A DNA stretch of 64,000 bases. Source: an uncultured Micrococcaceae bacterium. Lineage in GTDB: Bacteria > Actinomycetota > Actinomycetes > Actinomycetales > Micrococcaceae. Position numbers and translations under genes: made by a program. The stretch is from NCBI GenBank assembly GCA_947502645.1, contig CANNAD010000001.1, positions 806,001-870,000 on the forward strand, written 5' to 3'. The notes under the pieces were generated by a model. It ran no database searches, was not told where the DNA came from, and saw only the letters and a list, made by a program, of their open reading frames with translations. Below, piece after piece: positions 45,255-54,270 of the stretch; within the stretch, counting starts at the first letter, position 1; each line of letters opens with the position of its first letter.

Positions 45255-45629
45255 CTAGAAATCAAAGAGATCTCCCAGAAAACTGTCCTTCTTGCGGCGA
45301 CGCGACTTGTCATACCCGCGAGAGTCCTCGCGCCGCCTGTCATCGCCCCACGAACCGTATCCCCGGCCACGGTCATCATTGCGCTGGTCGCGGAAACCAT
45401 CGCCTGGCCTGTTGGATCCGTACGGAGGCAGCGGAGGCGCCTGCATCGGCTGCCGAGCCGCTGGCGGGGCTACTGGTGGGACTGGAGGGGCGTCAGCCGC
45501 CGCACGGTCAACGATCTTGTCCAGCTCGCCGCGGTCCAGCCACACTCCCCGGCACTCGGGGCAGTAGTCGATTTCGATACCGCTACGCTCTGACATCACC
45601 AGCGTGTTGCCGTCCAAAGGACACTTCAT
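45255..45629 (-). CDS. zf-TFIIB zinc-ribbon protein
   Basis: 124 residues. The N-terminal zinc ribbon MKCPLDGNTLV...YCPECRGVWLDRGELDKI has the CPXD...CPXCXGXWLDXGEL pattern of the zf-TFIIB family. A Pro/Ala-rich linker follows and then an Arg/Asp/Gly-rich basic tail ending KKDSFLGDLFDF. Conserved but functionally undefined; possibly nucleic-acid binding. Confidence 0.85.
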   Translation of the reverse strand: MKCPLDGNTLVMSERSGIEIDYCPECRGVWLDRGELDKIVDRAAADAPPVPPVAPPAARQPMQAPPLPPYGSNRPGDGFRDQRNDDRGRGYGSWGDDRRREDSRGYDKSRRRKKDSFLGDLFDF

Positions 45630-45738
45630 CGTAGATTCTCCTCAGTGTTTGTGGTTCGTTGGCCGAGTATCTGCAGCCCATCCTGCAACGAACGGTCAGC
45701 TGCGATCGTTCGCGCCAACCAGATGCCATACTAGGCCG

Positions 45739-46158
45739 ATGGCAGAGAACAAGACGGCGCCTACAGATGCTGACGTTCAAGCATTCCTCACCGCAGTGGA
45801 GCATCCGGTACGCCGGGACGATGGATTCACGCTCCTCGAGCTGATGACACGCTGCACGGGTCACGAGGCAGTCATGTGGGGGCCGAGCATTGTCGGCTTT
45901 GACAGCTACCACTACAAATACGACAGCGGCCATGAGGGCGACGCCGCCGCCGTCGGGTTTTCACCGCGCAAGGCAAGCCTGTCCCTCTACGGACTGACAA
46001 GCGCCCCGGAGGCCCCGGAGCTCCTGGCGAAGCTCGGCAAGCACAAGACCGGCGTGGGCTGTCTCTACATCACACGCCTGGAGCAGGTTGACCTGGGCGT
46101 TCTGGAGCAACTGGTGGAAACGGGTTACCGCTTCTGGACAACCGGCGCCTTCAAATAA
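45739..46158 (+). CDS. DUF1801 domain protein
   Basis: 139 residues from ATG 45739. DUF1801 pattern: VMWGPSIVGFDSYHYKY, then VGFSPRKASLSLYGL and GCLYITRLEQVD. Members form a small alpha/beta fold of unknown function. Its end overlaps the convergent small membrane-protein gene by 8 bp. Confidence 0.85.
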   Translation: MAENKTAPTDADVQAFLTAVEHPVRRDDGFTLLELMTRCTGHEAVMWGPSIVGFDSYHYKYDSGHEGDAAAVGFSPRKASLSLYGLTSAPEAPELLAKLGKHKTGVGCLYITRLEQVDLGVLEQLVETGYRFWTTGAFK

Positions 46159-46453
46159 GGATCAGCAGCGTAAAAGGGTTCGTCAGCAGAGCCACGACCA
46201 GCGCAGCTACAGCCATCATCCGTCCGCCGCCGGTATACAAAGCCCGGACTGCCAGTACAAGGGCGGCCACCGCCAGCCCCGTGCACAACACGAGGGCCGT
46301 CATCAGGCCGGCCTGCTGTGCCCCTGAATCGCGGGTGACGGTAAACCCGATGACCAGCAGACCAAGAATCGGGGCGGCGATAGCGCACGCAAGGGCGAGC
46401 CCCCCGGTCAGGTGCGATGGTTCGCTGTCGGCCTCAAAGGGCGGTTCGGTCAT
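46151..46453 (-). CDS. Small three-TM membrane protein
   Basis: 100 residues with three hydrophobic segments (GGLALACAIAAPILGLLVIG, LMTALVLCTGLAVAALVLAV, MMAVAALVVALLTNPFTLLI). ATG 46453. Resembles short DUF4190-type proteins but this is not certain. Function unknown. Confidence 0.65.
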   Translation of the reverse strand: MTEPPFEADSEPSHLTGGLALACAIAAPILGLLVIGFTVTRDSGAQQAGLMTALVLCTGLAVAALVLAVRALYTGGGRMMAVAALVVALLTNPFTLLILI

Positions 46454-46507
46454 GGTTCCACGCTACCGTCTCAAACATGTGGCTGGGCACCCTCAGGGTT
46501 AAAGCAC

Positions 46508-46541
46508 GAGTGGCCGGGCTCCCTGAGGAACCCGGCCACTC
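46508..46541. terminator. Terminator of the rpsF-ssb-rpsR-rplI operon
   Basis: Perfect 11-bp stem GAGTGGCCGGG/CCCGGCCACTC around a 12-nt loop, 16 bp beyond the rplI stop. On the minus strand the trailing sequence is CGTGCTTTAA. Confidence 0.8.
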
Positions 46542-46556
46542 GAACGAACGTTTACA

Positions 46557-47009
46557 TCACTTGCTGGCAACAACCTCGAGGTCGATAACAGCAGCAACAT
46601 CATCATGCAGGCGAACATTAGCCTGGTAGGAGCCAACCGACTTGATGTGGGTGGGGATCTCTACCTTGCGCTTGTCGATGGTGCCGAGACCGGCAGCTTC
46701 AACAGCCTTTGCAACATCTGCAGTCTTGACGGTTCCGAACAGACGACCTGAGTCGCCGGCCTTGACCGTGAGCTGAACTGTCTTGGAGGACAGGGCAGCA
46801 GCCTGCTTCTGAGCATCTTCGAGGGAAGCGTGCTCACGGGCGGTGCGGGCAGCCTGAATGGATTCAACCTGCTTCTCGCCACCCTTGGTCCACATGAGAG
46901 CGAAACCGCGGGGCAGAAGGTAGTTACGTGCGTAACCGTTCTTCACCTCGACGATGTCGCCGGCGGTGCCGAGACCGGTGATTTCCTGGGTCAAAATTAG
47001 CTTTGCCAT
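46557..47009 (-). CDS. rplI: 50S ribosomal protein L9
   Basis: 150-residue 23S rRNA-binding protein. N-terminal domain [35 protein letters not shown] carries the L9 signature (quoted in part: [11 protein letters not shown]), followed by the long connecting helix and the C-terminal domain [14 protein letters not shown]. Last gene of the operon, 18 bp after rpsR. Confidence 0.97.
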   Translation of the reverse strand: MAKLILTQEITGLGTAGDIVEVKNGYARNYLLPRGFALMWTKGGEKQVESIQAARTAREHASLEDAQKQAAALSSKTVQLTVKAGDSGRLFGTVKTADVAKAVEAAGLGTIDKRKVEIPTHIKSVGSYQANVRLHDDVAAVIDLEVVASK

Positions 47010-47027
47010 GAATTGGGTTCCTTTCCC

Positions 47028-47267
47028 TTAGCCGCGGCCAGCGCCGGAGTAGGGCAGGAGCGCAACTTCACGTGCGTTCTTGATTGCCAGGGCGATCTTG
47101 CGCTGCTCCTGCACGGTAACGCCTGTGACGCGACGCGCACGGATCTTTCCGCGATCGGAAATAAACTTGCGCAGCAGCGCGACGTCCTTGTAGTCGATGA
47201 CGGTAATGTCAGCGGCCTTCAAGGGGTTGGATTTTGGTTTGGGCTTACGTAGTTCAGCCTTAGCCAT
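47028..47267 (-). CDS. rpsR: 30S ribosomal protein S18
   Basis: 79 residues with the S18 core [18 protein letters not shown] and [28 protein letters not shown] (quoted in part: [17 protein letters not shown]). It contains no Cys, so it is the zinc-independent form. 89 bp after ssb in the operon; forms a complex with S6 on 16S rRNA. Confidence 0.97.
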   Translation of the reverse strand: MAKAELRKPKPKSNPLKAADITVIDYKDVALLRKFISDRGKIRARRVTGVTVQEQRKIALAIKNAREVALLPYSGAGRG

Positions 47268-47356
47268 CGTGGTGCTCCTTATGTTCAGTGGAGCCCGCAG
47301 AACGGTTCCGCGGGATGGGGTGGACGGCGTTCGCCGTCACTGGGTAGTGCAGAAGG

Positions 47357-47941
47357 TTAGAAAGGTGGCTCGTTGGAACCAGGGCCATTGCCCCAGCCGC
47401 CGTTGTTGTTGCCACCAGGCGTTGCCCAGGGATCTTCAGCCTGCTGACCCTGGTTGTTGCCCGGGCTGTTCCAGCCGCCGCCTGAGTTTCCACCCTGGCC
47501 GCCGCTGTTACCGGCGTTACCGCCACCGAAGTTGTTACCTCCGCCGCCGCCAAAGTTACCGCCGCCACCGCCGGAGCGCTGATTGCGGGAAATCTTTGCG
47601 GACGCGTAGCGCAGGGACGGACCGATTTCGTCCACCTCAAGCTCCATGGAAGTACGCTTTTCGCCTTCTTTTGTTTCGTATGAACGCGACTTGAGGCGGC
47701 CCTGCGCGACGACGCGGGTTCCCTTGGTCAGGGTCTCCGCAACATTCTCGGCAGCTTCGCGCCACACCGATGCGCGGAGGAACAGCGTTTCGCCGTCCTT
47801 CCACTCATTCGACTGCTTATCGAACGTACGCGGGGTGGAGGCAATGGTGAAGTTCGCCACTGCTGAGCCTGACGGGGTGAACCGTAGCTCCGGATCGTTG
47901 GTGAGATTACCAACGACGGTGATGATGGTTTCGCCTGCCAA
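47357..47941 (-). CDS. ssb: Single-stranded DNA-binding protein
   Basis: 194 residues. OB-fold of about 115 residues ([21 protein letters not shown]..., [19 protein letters not shown]), then a long Gly/Asn/Gln-rich disordered linker and the C-terminal tip GPGSNEPPF. The tip keeps PPF but has only one acidic residue in the last nine, weaker than the usual DDDIPF type. TTG start with GGAGG 5 bp upstream. Confidence 0.97.
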   Translation of the reverse strand: MAGETIITVVGNLTNDPELRFTPSGSAVANFTIASTPRTFDKQSNEWKDGETLFLRASVWREAAENVAETLTKGTRVVAQGRLKSRSYETKEGEKRTSMELEVDEIGPSLRYASAKISRNQRSGGGGGNFGGGGGNNFGGGNAGNSGGQGGNSGGGWNSPGNNQGQQAEDPWATPGGNNNGGWGNGPGSNEPPF

Positions 47942-48002
47942 TGGGGCCTCCTGTTGTCCTGGTCCTTGCGGACCTCGTTGACGAAGAAAGGATCATGCCG
48001 AA

Positions 48003-48308
48003 TTACTCGGCTGAAACCTTCTGCTCCTCTGGGCGGGTGATCTTGGTCCGCATGATGGTCTCGTTGAGGCCAAGCTGGCGGTCAAGTTCAGCTGCTGCTG
48101 CAGGAGTGGACGTGAAGTTGACGACGGCGTAAATGCCTTCGGTCTTCTTCTGAATCTCGTAAGCGAGACGACGGCGTCCCCAGATATCAACCTTGTCGAT
48201 GGTTCCTTCATCTTTACGGATGACGTTCAGGAACTTCTCGAGGGATGCTTCAACGGTACGCTCTTCGACGTCTGGGTCGATGATTACCATCAGTTCATAT
48301 GCACGCAT
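48003..48308 (-). CDS. rpsF: 30S ribosomal protein S6
   Basis: 101 residues with the S6 fold: [16 protein letters not shown] at the N-terminus and [20 protein letters not shown] in the core. First gene of the rpsF-ssb-rpsR-rplI operon, 61 bp before ssb. Divergent from the LigD-type polymerase gene; the 173-bp intergenic region should hold both promoters. Confidence 0.97.
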   Translation of the reverse strand: MRAYELMVIIDPDVEERTVEASLEKFLNVIRKDEGTIDKVDIWGRRRLAYEIQKKTEGIYAVVNFTSTPAAAAELDRQLGLNETIMRTKITRPEEQKVSAE

Positions 48309-48481
48309 TGTGAACCCACCTCCTTTGGACTAAATGGTCACGGTATTTCCGTAACAGGAGGTTCTTTGCGATGATCTGCTGTCTACTGTTGAACAGCGTG
48401 CCATGTGGCACCGACAAAACAGACTTCCCCAGTCTACTGGAAGTCTGGCCCCGGCTCGAATTGGCGGAGTATGTTGTTCTC

Positions 48482-49504
48482 ATGGCTTCCGAGGCAACCA
48501 CCCTGACGGTCGACGGCCCGCACGGCCCGCGTGAGATGCGGGTGTCCAGTCCGCGGCGCGTGCTCTGGCCGGACCTTGGGATTACCAAACTGGACCTCGC
48601 AAAATATCTTGCCGATGTGGGGCCGGCCTTCGTCGCGGCGAATGGCGGCCGCCCTATTGCCCTGCAACGCTTTCCCGAGAACATCGAGGGCGAGCAGTTC
48701 TTTTCGAAGAACCCGCCCAGAGGTGCCCCGGATTTCATCCGTTCGGTGAAGGTGACCTACCCCAGCGCCCGTTCGCATGCGCAATTGGTCATCGACGAAC
48801 CGGCCGCCGCCGTGTGGGGTGCACAGATGAACACCGTTGTCTTCCATCCGTGGCCGTCGCTGGCGGAGAATTCAGATAATCCGGACCAGTTACGGATCGA
48901 TCTGGACCCGCAGCCGGGAACTGATTTCGACGACGCCGTTCCCGCCGCGATCGAGCTGCGGAAAGTACTGCAGGAAGCGGGTCTGGAAGCCTTTGTGAAG
49001 ACTTCGGGCAACCGCGGCCTCCACGTGTACGCGCCGATCGAACCGACGCACGAATTTCTTGACGTCCGGCACGCCGTCATCGCTGCCGCCCGGGAACTCG
49101 AGCGCCGTATGCCGGAAGCGGTCACCACCTCCTGGTGGAAGGAGGAGCGCGGCGAGAAGGTCTTCCTCGACTTCAATCAGGCGAACCGGGACCGCACGAT
49201 TGCCGGGGCTTACAGCCCACGTGCCTTAGCCCATGCTCCGGTCTCGTGCCCCCTCGAGTGGGATGAACTGGCGAACGCTGACCCGAAGAACTTCACCATC
49301 CTCACGGTTCCCGAACGCCTGTCAAAGACCGGTGATCCGTGGGCACGTTTTCACGAGAAACCCGGCACCATCGACACGCTCCTCCAATGGTGGCAGCGCG
49401 ATCTGGACAGCGGCCTCGGGGAACTTCCCTTCCCTCCGGACTACCCGAAGATGCCTGGGGAACCTCCCCGCGTCCAGCCGAGCCGGGCCAGGAAGCGCGA
49501 CTAG
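48482..49504 (+). CDS. LigD-type NHEJ polymerase/primase domain protein
   Basis: 340-residue stand-alone LigD PolDom, an archaeo-eukaryotic-primase-like polymerase that fills gaps at double-strand breaks. The catalytic metal motif RIDLDPQPGTDFDDA and TSGNRGLHVYAPI are present, with the later conserved VFLDFNQANRDRTIAGAYS. ATG 48482 is used; a longer reading from 48371 lacks conservation. No Ku gene is in the window. Convergent with the ATP-dependent ligase gene. Confidence 0.88.
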   Translation: MASEATTLTVDGPHGPREMRVSSPRRVLWPDLGITKLDLAKYLADVGPAFVAANGGRPIALQRFPENIEGEQFFSKNPPRGAPDFIRSVKVTYPSARSHAQLVIDEPAAAVWGAQMNTVVFHPWPSLAENSDNPDQLRIDLDPQPGTDFDDAVPAAIELRKVLQEAGLEAFVKTSGNRGLHVYAPIEPTHEFLDVRHAVIAAARELERRMPEAVTTSWWKEERGEKVFLDFNQANRDRTIAGAYSPRALAHAPVSCPLEWDELANADPKNFTILTVPERLSKTGDPWARFHEKPGTIDTLLQWWQRDLDSGLGELPFPPDYPKMPGEPPRVQPSRARKRD

Positions 49505-50550
49505 GCGAGCACCTTGCTGAGGTCGTACGCTACCGGGACCTCCAGCTGATCAAAGGTGCACGAGCGTGCCTCACGGTCCGGACGCCAGCGTTCAAACTGC
49601 GCCGTGTGCCGGAACCGATCCCCCTCCATCTGGTCATACCGCACCTCCACCACGCGCCGCGGATGCAGGCGCACATAGGAAACGTCCTTACCTGAGGAGA
49701 ACCGGCTTCGATCTGTCTCTCCACGGACAATGTCGCCCGATTCGTCCCGCATCACATCCGGCTCCAGCTCGTCGATCAGCTCCAGCCGCCGCTTGTCCGA
49801 GAACGCGGACATCCCGCCCACGTTGCGCAACTCCCCGTCGTCGTCATAGAGCCCCAGCAGAACGGAGCCCACACCGCTCCCGCTTTTGTGCATCCGGTAA
49901 CCGAGGACGACGACGTCGGCCGTGCGGTGGTGCTTGACCTTCAGCATGCGCCGCTTGCCTGGCTCGTAGGCGGCGTCCAATGGCTTGGCGACGACGCCGT
50001 CGAGCCCTGCGCCTTCGAACTGGACCAGCCAGCGGCGGGCCAGCTCGACGTCGGCCGTGGTCTGCGACAGGTGAATTGGGGCTTCAAAATCGGCACCAAT
50101 GTCCTCCAGAGCCGAGCGTCTTGCGGAGAAGGGGAGTTCCAGGAGGTTGTTGTCGTCGATGCCGAGGAGATCAAAAGCGACGAACGACGCCGGTGTCTCC
50201 TTCGCGAGCAGCCGGACCCGGCTCTCGGCCGGATGCACCCGCTGCGAGAGCGCTTCCCAGTCCAGCCGTTCTGAGCCCTGTTTGCCCGTGCGGACCACAA
50301 TTTCGCCGTCGAGGACGCACCGCTCAGGAAGGTTGTGGAGCAATGCGTCCACCAGCTCCGGAAAGTAGCGCGTCAGTGTTTTTGAGCCTCTGCTTCCAAT
50401 CTCGCAGACGCCGTTCTCGATATGGACCACGGCACGGAAACCGTCCCACTTGGGCTCGTAGAGCAGACCCCCGGGAACTTTGCCGGGATCGGGAACATCT
50501 GTCACGGCCTTGGCCAGCATGGGCTGCACCGGGAACGGAAGAGCACTCAT
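49501..50550 (-). CDS. ligC: ATP-dependent DNA ligase, LigC type
   Basis: 349 residues. Adenylation motif I EPKWDGFR with the nucleophilic Lys, then FPELVDALL, CVLDGEIVV (motif III-IV), VDVVVLGYR-type motif V (RTADVVVLGYRM) and an OB-fold C-terminal domain. No fused polymerase or nuclease, as in LigC. Stop codons of this gene and the LigD-type gene overlap as CTAG. ATG 50550. Probably acts with the neighbour in end joining or excision repair. Confidence 0.9.
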   Translation of the reverse strand: MSALPFPVQPMLAKAVTDVPDPGKVPGGLLYEPKWDGFRAVVHIENGVCEIGSRGSKTLTRYFPELVDALLHNLPERCVLDGEIVVRTGKQGSERLDWEALSQRVHPAESRVRLLAKETPASFVAFDLLGIDDNNLLELPFSARRSALEDIGADFEAPIHLSQTTADVELARRWLVQFEGAGLDGVVAKPLDAAYEPGKRRMLKVKHHRTADVVVLGYRMHKSGSGVGSVLLGLYDDDGELRNVGGMSAFSDKRRLELIDELEPDVMRDESGDIVRGETDRSRFSSGKDVSYVRLHPRRVVEVRYDQMEGDRFRHTAQFERWRPDREARSCTFDQLEVPVAYDLSKVLA

Positions 50551-50605
50551 TCTTCGATCCTGCCTCAGAAACGCGGGATGCGCTACGGGTGGAGAGGTAC
50601 TGCTG

Positions 50606-50818
50606 TCAGCGCGGTGCGTCCGGATCGATGCTGCGCGTTTCCGAGCGTTCGTGCCGGCGGCGAACCCAATCACTCAGATAGACCTTCGGCATGATCTTGG
50701 CGATAGCCAGCGACGCGTACATCACCGTGTTGATAGCAACGAACGCGGCCAGGATGGCGAACATCTCGGAATGCAGCACCGATTCCGGCAGCAGGACTCC
50801 CAACGGTACAGAGATCAC
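50606..50818 (-). CDS. 70-residue membrane protein coupled to the glycosyltransferase
   Basis: GTG at 50818 overlaps the upstream stop as GTGA. One TM helix (residues ~18-40, FAILAAFVAINTVMYASLAI) is followed by a basic tail (VRRRHERSETR). Too short for family recognition; tight coupling suggests an accessory subunit of the processive glycosyltransferase, as PgaD is to PgaC, but this is inference. Confidence 0.65.
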   Translation of the reverse strand: MISVPLGVLLPESVLHSEMFAILAAFVAINTVMYASLAIAKIMPKVYLSDWVRRRHERSETRSIDPDAPR

Positions 50819-52254
50819 TTCCGCACCCCCGAACCGGGCTCTGGGGCCGAATGGACAATGTGTTTCCAATCAGCCTGTTTCCCCAGCGAAATGTCGATGA
50901 TGCCCTTCACATAGACAAGGTTGAGGAACATGTCGAAAAGCAGCTCCGGCAAGAGCGAGATAGCCAGTAGCCGCGCATGCCAGCCGCCCCGCCATACGGT
51001 CACCACCCGCTCCACCATGAACAGGAGGCCGAGACCGACCCAGAACGGGAACCAGACCCACGAATTGATGGACAACAATGTCAGCGCAATCAGCAGCAGG
51101 TAACAGGAAAGGGCTATGACCCCGTAGCCAATGCCCAGCTGCTGTGCCCAGTAACGCACGGTTTGTTTCGTGACTCCGTACGCTCCCAGGTTCTCAAGTG
51201 CGCCTCGCTGCCATCGCAGCCGCTGGTTCCACAGTGTTCGCCAGGACGGCATCAGCTCTGTGACCACAGTGCAGTCCCACGGCGAAATCATCAGCGCCCC
51301 GAGGGACTTCAGGGCAATCGTCAGTTCGTTGTCCTCGGTCAGGGCCGCGGTGTCGTAGACATCGCCAGGCTGGCCGGGTATTGATTTTCCACGCTGTCCG
51401 GCCACCTCTCTCAGCGCAGCAGGCCGGAAAATGGACGCGGTGCCGGTCAGCACAAAGACGCGACCCCTGCGCCGTTCCATCTCGCGCGCATACCGCGCAT
51501 ACTCGTTGCGCTGAAACTGCCCGATCAGACCATGCCCGGGTTCGCCATAGAACAATCCGCCCACAGCCATCAGCGCCCGGTCACCGGTGAAACGCCGGAC
51601 CGCGGACTCAAGGAATCCGTCGTCGAGCCGGGTGTCAGCGTCCATCACCATGACGACGTCGTTGGCCGCCTGTCCCGGGAGAACCTGGCGGAGTGCCTGG
51701 TTGAGGGCGCCCGCCTTCTTCTTCGTGTTCCCTACGCTCTCGAACACATCAACGCCGGCGGCCTTCGCCAGCTCGACCGTGGAATCCGTACAGTTATCGG
51801 CCACCACAATGATGCGCTCGGGCGGGTGGGATTGATCAAGCAGCGACTGCAGGGTGGATGGGAGGGACGCCTCCTCATTGTGGGCAGGGACCAGCACCGT
51901 AATGGTCACAGGCCCGGCGTAGACACCACGCGTGGATTCCATGATTCCGCGGGGAGCCAACGGCGTGACGTTGACGTTCGCGGAGCGCCGGGACGAGTTG
52001 CTGATACGCCGTTCGAGCAACGCAACCCCGGCCGCCAGCAGGAGGGCGGAGGCAACGGCCAAAAGAATGATCCGCAGCTCGGGTGCCTCGGCATCATAGA
52101 AAACGTCCCAGACACCGACCACAATATGCCGTGCCGAAGTTTCACGCTGACCGGGCTCGCCGAGGAGAATAACCAGCCAGAGCAGGCCAGCAGCAAGGAC
52201 GACGACGGCTGCAATCGCAACACCGACGAGTCGCTGAAACCTGCGCTGGCGCAT
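50815..52254 (-). CDS. Processive family 2 glycosyltransferase (polysaccharide synthase type)
   Basis: 479 residues. Two N-terminal TM helices, a GT-A domain with VLVPAHNEEASLPSTLQSLL, DADTRLDD, the acceptor TEDNEL and the QRLRWQRGA motif of processive synthases, then three or four C-terminal TMs. This is the D,D,D,Q(Q/R)XRW architecture of cellulose, hyaluronan and poly-GlcNAc synthases. ATG 52254 follows AGAAGGAG. The polymer made is unknown. Confidence 0.85.
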   Translation of the reverse strand: MRQRRFQRLVGVAIAAVVVLAAGLLWLVILLGEPGQRETSARHIVVGVWDVFYDAEAPELRIILLAVASALLLAAGVALLERRISNSSRRSANVNVTPLAPRGIMESTRGVYAGPVTITVLVPAHNEEASLPSTLQSLLDQSHPPERIIVVADNCTDSTVELAKAAGVDVFESVGNTKKKAGALNQALRQVLPGQAANDVVMVMDADTRLDDGFLESAVRRFTGDRALMAVGGLFYGEPGHGLIGQFQRNEYARYAREMERRRGRVFVLTGTASIFRPAALREVAGQRGKSIPGQPGDVYDTAALTEDNELTIALKSLGALMISPWDCTVVTELMPSWRTLWNQRLRWQRGALENLGAYGVTKQTVRYWAQQLGIGYGVIALSCYLLLIALTLLSINSWVWFPFWVGLGLLFMVERVVTVWRGGWHARLLAISLLPELLFDMFLNLVYVKGIIDISLGKQADWKHIVHSAPEPGSGVRK

Positions 52255-52265
52255 GGCCACTCCTT

Positions 52266-53537
52266 CTACACCGAGAAAAAACGCTCTACGACACGTGCGA
52301 GCCTGACAGGGTCCTGCACACCGCAGAGCTCGCGTACAGAATGCATTGACAACAGGGGAATGCCGACGTCGACCGTCCGGATCCCCAGGCGGGTCGCCGT
52401 CAGCGGACCAATCGTTGAACCGCACGGCATCACGTTGTTGGACACGAATTCCTGATACGGCACCTCAGCCTCACGGCAGAGCCTCGCCCACATAGCCGCG
52501 CCATGGGCGTCCGTGGCGTACCGCTGATTCGCGTTGATCTTCAGCAGCGGTCCGCCGTTGAGCAGCGGATGATTTGCCGGATCATGGCGCTCCGAATAGT
52601 TGGGATGCACCGCGTGGCCGGCGTCCGCAGAAACACACACGGAGTCAGCGAATGCCCGCTTCATCTCTGCAGGACCGGCGTCGAGACCGTGTGAGATCCG
52701 GTTCAGAATGTCATCCAGGATCGGCCCTGCCGCCCCTGAGCGTGACGCGCTGCCGATCTCCTCATGATCAAACGCCGCGAGGACCGCGATCGGCCCGTCC
52801 TTCGCTCCGGCAACGGACACCAGAGCCTCCAGTCCGGCGTGCACCGAGGACAGGTTATCCATACGGCCCGCAGCAAAGAACTCACCCTCCGTCCCGAAAA
52901 TCCGGCCCTCCTGTGTGTCGGCGACGACGACGTCGTACCCGCCAACATCCTCCGCACGCAGCCCGGCCTTCTCCGCAAGCAGCCCGAGCAGATCCGCTTC
53001 GGACGGGTTACCAATCCCCCAGATCGGATTCATATGCTGCTGCTTGTCGAGCTTCAGTGACTCGTTGACCTGACGATCCAGGTGGATGGCCAGCTGCGGG
53101 AAACGCAGCATGGGTTCCGTGGAGACGAGGTGTTCCGTGCCGTCGAGCGTGACCAGCCGGCCAGCCAGGCACAGCTCGCGGTCCAGCCACGAGTTCAGCA
53201 GCGGACCACCATAGACTTCGACGCCGGCCTGGAGCCAGCCGTTGCGGCCAACCGTGGCCTTGGGCTTCAGCTTGAAAGACGGCGAATCCGTATGCGCCCC
53301 GAGGATATGGAAACCTGTTGTCGGCGTCGCGCTCACCGGAACAACCCACGCGATCAGGGCGCCGTCGCGGATGATGTAACGATTCCCCGGGTCCGCTGGC
53401 CACTCGGCGGCCTCATCGAGGCGTGTGAAGCCCGCAGCGTCGAGACGGCGTGCGGCCTCGTGAACCGCGTGAAAGCTGGAAGGGGAAGCACCGATATAGG
53501 CGCCGAGATCTGTGATGTGGTCAACAGCGGAAGTCAT
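52266..53537 (-). CDS. M18-family aspartyl aminopeptidase
   Basis: 423-residue dinuclear-zinc aminopeptidase. HTDSPSFKLKPK (zinc His), DNLSSVHAGLEAL, FDHEEIGSASRSGA (catalytic and zinc Glu) and ADAGHAVHPNY are the M18 signatures in order. Cytoplasmic, removes acidic N-terminal residues. ATG 53537. Directly downstream (3') of it lies the glycosyltransferase operon, 11 bp away. Confidence 0.92.
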   Translation of the reverse strand: MTSAVDHITDLGAYIGASPSSFHAVHEAARRLDAAGFTRLDEAAEWPADPGNRYIIRDGALIAWVVPVSATPTTGFHILGAHTDSPSFKLKPKATVGRNGWLQAGVEVYGGPLLNSWLDRELCLAGRLVTLDGTEHLVSTEPMLRFPQLAIHLDRQVNESLKLDKQQHMNPIWGIGNPSEADLLGLLAEKAGLRAEDVGGYDVVVADTQEGRIFGTEGEFFAAGRMDNLSSVHAGLEALVSVAGAKDGPIAVLAAFDHEEIGSASRSGAAGPILDDILNRISHGLDAGPAEMKRAFADSVCVSADAGHAVHPNYSERHDPANHPLLNGGPLLKINANQRYATDAHGAAMWARLCREAEVPYQEFVSNNVMPCGSTIGPLTATRLGIRTVDVGIPLLSMHSVRELCGVQDPVRLARVVERFFSV

Positions 53538-53565
53538 GGCGTTGAGCCTATCAAGACCCACGACG

Positions 53566-54270
53566 CTAGTAGTCGAGCCCCTGGCTGGGAACAACCAGCC
53601 CTGTCTCGTACGCATATACGACGGCCTGCACCCGATCCCGCAGGTGGAGTTTGCTCAGAATTCGCCGAACATGGGTTTTCACCGTGGTTTCCGAGAGGAA
53701 GAAACGATGCGCGATTTCGGCGTTCGACAACCCCTCGGCGATCGCACCGAGCACTTCCAGTTCCCGCGGCGTCAGATCCTCCAACAGCGGGTCCTTTGGC
53801 TGCGGAGACTGCGTCGGTGCCGGCAGCGAGCGGACATACGTTTCCAGCAGACGTTGGGTGATGCGGGGCGCCACGACGGCGTCTCCACTGGCCACCAACC
53901 GGACGGCCTGCACCAGCTCCTGCGGCGCAACATCTTTCAGGAGAAAAGCAGAAGCACCAGCCTGCAGCCCCGAGAACGCGTACTCGTCGAGGTCGAACGT
54001 CGTCAGAATAATGATCCGTGCGCAGGACACCGCAGCAATCCGCCGGGTGGCCTCAATCCCATCCATCACCGGCATCCGCACGTCCATCAGAACGACGTCG
54101 GGCTCCTGTGCCTCCACCTGCCGCACCGCATCAGCACCGTCAACCGCTTCACCGGTGATCTCGAGATCGTCCTCACCCTCAAGGATGAGCCGGAACCCCA
54201 TCCTCAACAGAGGCTGGTCATCCACCAATAGCACCTTGATGTTCTGTTTGGGCTCCTGATCCATACCCAT
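53566..54270 (-). CDS. NarL/LuxR-family response regulator
   Basis: 234 residues. Receiver domain with VDDQPLLRMG and phospho-acceptor Asp63 (LMDVRMPVMDG); LuxR helix-turn-helix near residues 170-230 (LTPRELEVLGAIAEGLSNAEIA, quoted in part). ATG 54270 lies 7 nt after GGAGG; GTG 54273 and ATG 54264 are alternatives, and the region overlaps the kinase stop. Partner of the adjacent kinase; may control the ABC exporters upstream. Confidence 0.92.
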   Translation of the reverse strand: MGMDQEPKQNIKVLLVDDQPLLRMGFRLILEGEDDLEITGEAVDGADAVRQVEAQEPDVVLMDVRMPVMDGIEATRRIAAVSCARIIILTTFDLDEYAFSGLQAGASAFLLKDVAPQELVQAVRLVASGDAVVAPRITQRLLETYVRSLPAPTQSPQPKDPLLEDLTPRELEVLGAIAEGLSNAEIAHRFFLSETTVKTHVRRILSKLHLRDRVQAVVYAYETGLVVPSQGLDY

